A DNA stretch of 6,020 bases from Clostridia bacterium (GTDB taxonomy: Bacteria > Bacillota_A > Clostridia > Christensenellales > Aristaeellaceae). The notes below the pieces were generated by a model. The model was not told where the DNA came from. It saw only the letters and a list, made by a program, of their open reading frames with translations, and ran no database searches. The first letter of the stretch is position 1. Every line of letters starts with the position of its first letter. Below are positions 5,081 to 6,020 of the stretch, in pieces. Both the position numbers and the translations under genes were made by a program. The stretch is taken from NCBI GenBank assembly GCA_017481185.1, contig JAFUPO010000053.1, forward strand, positions 1 through 6,020, in the 5' to 3' direction.

Positions 5081-6020
5081 ATGCTTGAGAAAAATATCCG
5101 CGAAGGCCTGACCTTTGATGACGTGCTGCTTGTTCCCCAGCGCTCCGAAGTGATCCCCAAGGACGTAAGTCTGGCGACCCAGCTGACCCCCAAGATTCGC
5201 TTGAATGTGCCCCTTCTTTCTGCTGCCATGGATACCGTGACGGATTCGCGCATGGCCATCGCCCTGGCGCGTGAAGGCGGTTTAGGTATCATTCACAAAA
5301 ATATGTCCATTGAGGAACAGGCTGCCCATGTAGACAAGGTTAAGCGCAGTGAGCATGGCGTTATTACGGATCCCTTTTTCCTTTCCCCGCAGCATCTGAT
5401 TAAGGATGCTGACGCTTTGATGGGCCGCTACCGCATCAGCGGCGTGCCTATTACGGTAGATGGCAAGCTGGTGGGCATCCTCACCAACCGTGACCTGCGG
5501 TTTGAAACCAACTTTGACCGCCCCATCGGCGAGGTGATGACCTCCCGCAATCTGGTGACCGCCCCTGTGGGCACCACCCTGGAGGAGGCCAAGAAGATCC
5601 TGGCTGAGCACCGCATTGAAAAGCTGCCCATTGTGGACAGCGAAAACAATCTGCGGGGCCTGATCACCATTAAGGATATTGAAAAGGCCACCAAGTACCC
5701 CAACTCTGCCAAGGACGCCAATGGCCGCCTGCTCTGCGGCGCTGCCGTGGGCGTCACCACCGACGTGCTGGACCGCATCGCCGCCCTGGTGGAGGCCAAG
5801 TGCGATGTGATCTCCATTGACACCGCTCACGGCCACAGCGTTGGCGTTTTGAAGCAGGTGGAAAAGATCCGCAAGGTATTTCCCGATATTCAGCTTTTTG
5901 CCGGCAACGTGGCCACAGCTGCCGCCACCCATGACCTCATCGCCGCGGGCGTTGACTGCGTCAAGGTGGGCATCGGCCCCGGCTCCATCTGCACCACCCG
6001 CGTGGTGGCGGGCATCGGCG
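5081..6020 (+). CDS. guaB: IMP dehydrogenase (partial, 3' end outside window)
   Basis: Cytoplasmic NAD+-dependent enzyme converting IMP to XMP, the first committed step of GMP synthesis. The 313 visible codons run without a stop to the window edge; the full family length is about 485-490 aa. The start matches the family: [20 protein letters not shown] (5-24), then [10 protein letters not shown] (46-55). The two CBS regulatory domains span about 95-205 ([12 protein letters not shown]...RISGVPI, then VMTSRNLVT...IEKLPIVD), inserted into the barrel as usual. After them come IDTAHGHS (246-253), FAGNVATA (273-280) and [11 protein letters not shown] (297-307) carrying the catalytic C304. The mobile flap and C-terminus lie beyond 6020. 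The ORF is intact and not disrupted. It has its own strong promoter and is divergent from the kinase-like gene. Confidence 0.97.
   Translation, partial: MLEKNIREGLTFDDVLLVPQRSEVIPKDVSLATQLTPKIRLNVPLLSAAMDTVTDSRMAIALAREGGLGIIHKNMSIEEQAAHVDKVKRSEHGVITDPFFLSPQHLIKDADALMGRYRISGVPITVDGKLVGILTNRDLRFETNFDRPIGEVMTSRNLVTAPVGTTLEEAKKILAEHRIEKLPIVDSENNLRGLITIKDIEKATKYPNSAKDANGRLLCGAAVGVTTDVLDRIAALVEAKCDVISIDTAHGHSVGVLKQVEKIRKVFPDIQLFAGNVATAAATHDLIAAGVDCVKVGIGPGSICTTRVVAGIG

Noticed and set aside
5282..5932. 216-codon minus-strand open frame opposite guaB
   Set aside because: It is a mirror of the IMP dehydrogenase coding sequence, with a biased Gly/His/Ala composition and no family resemblance.

Overview
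The window reads as chromosomal DNA from a low-to-moderate GC Gram-positive anaerobe, most likely a member of the Clostridia (Oscillospiraceae-like). This is inferred from strong AGGAGG-type ribosome binding sites, near-consensus sigma-A promoters, a clostridial-type DUF1015 protein, a cytidylate-kinase-like protein of the type common in Firmicutes, and a GC-rich palindromic repeat cluster. No sequence search was possible, so the taxonomy is a judgement from gene content and style. There is no phage, transposase, tRNA, rRNA or CRISPR signal.

Layout. Positions 1-497 hold no credible gene. From about 51 they are an array of modular, hairpin-forming repeats: three full units, one partial unit and one inverted module, whose stems change sequence while keeping pairing. 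Next comes ppa on the minus strand (family I inorganic pyrophosphatase, 498-1031). It is divergent from a plus-strand three-gene operon: a DUF1015 protein (1160-2413), a TauE/SafE-type eight-helix permease (2429-3229) and an M28-fold peptidase-like membrane protein (3226-4161). The ppa and DUF1015 promoters stand back to back with only 4 bp between their -35 hexamers. The operon ends at a perfect 18-bp hairpin (4183-4220), which also serves the convergent cytidylate-kinase-like gene (minus, 4237-4869). A second divergent intergenic region (4870-5080) carries a promoter for that kinase, a near-perfect promoter for guaB and a 7-bp dyad between them. guaB (IMP dehydrogenase, 5081 onward) runs off the right edge after the catalytic cysteine.

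How the genes relate. ppa, the kinase-like gene and guaB are housekeeping functions touching pyrophosphate and nucleotide metabolism. The operon joins a DUF1015 protein (a family distantly related to ParB/Srx-fold proteins and, from memory, often near serine biosynthesis genes in clostridia), an anion exporter-like permease and a peptidase-like protein. Its joint role is not known. The most unusual points are the M28 protein, which has Ser-Ser where the family's catalytic and zinc-binding Glu-Glu pair belongs, the DGNHS variant in the DUF1015 protein, and the covarying repeat array. I see no convincing wholly new multi-gene system.
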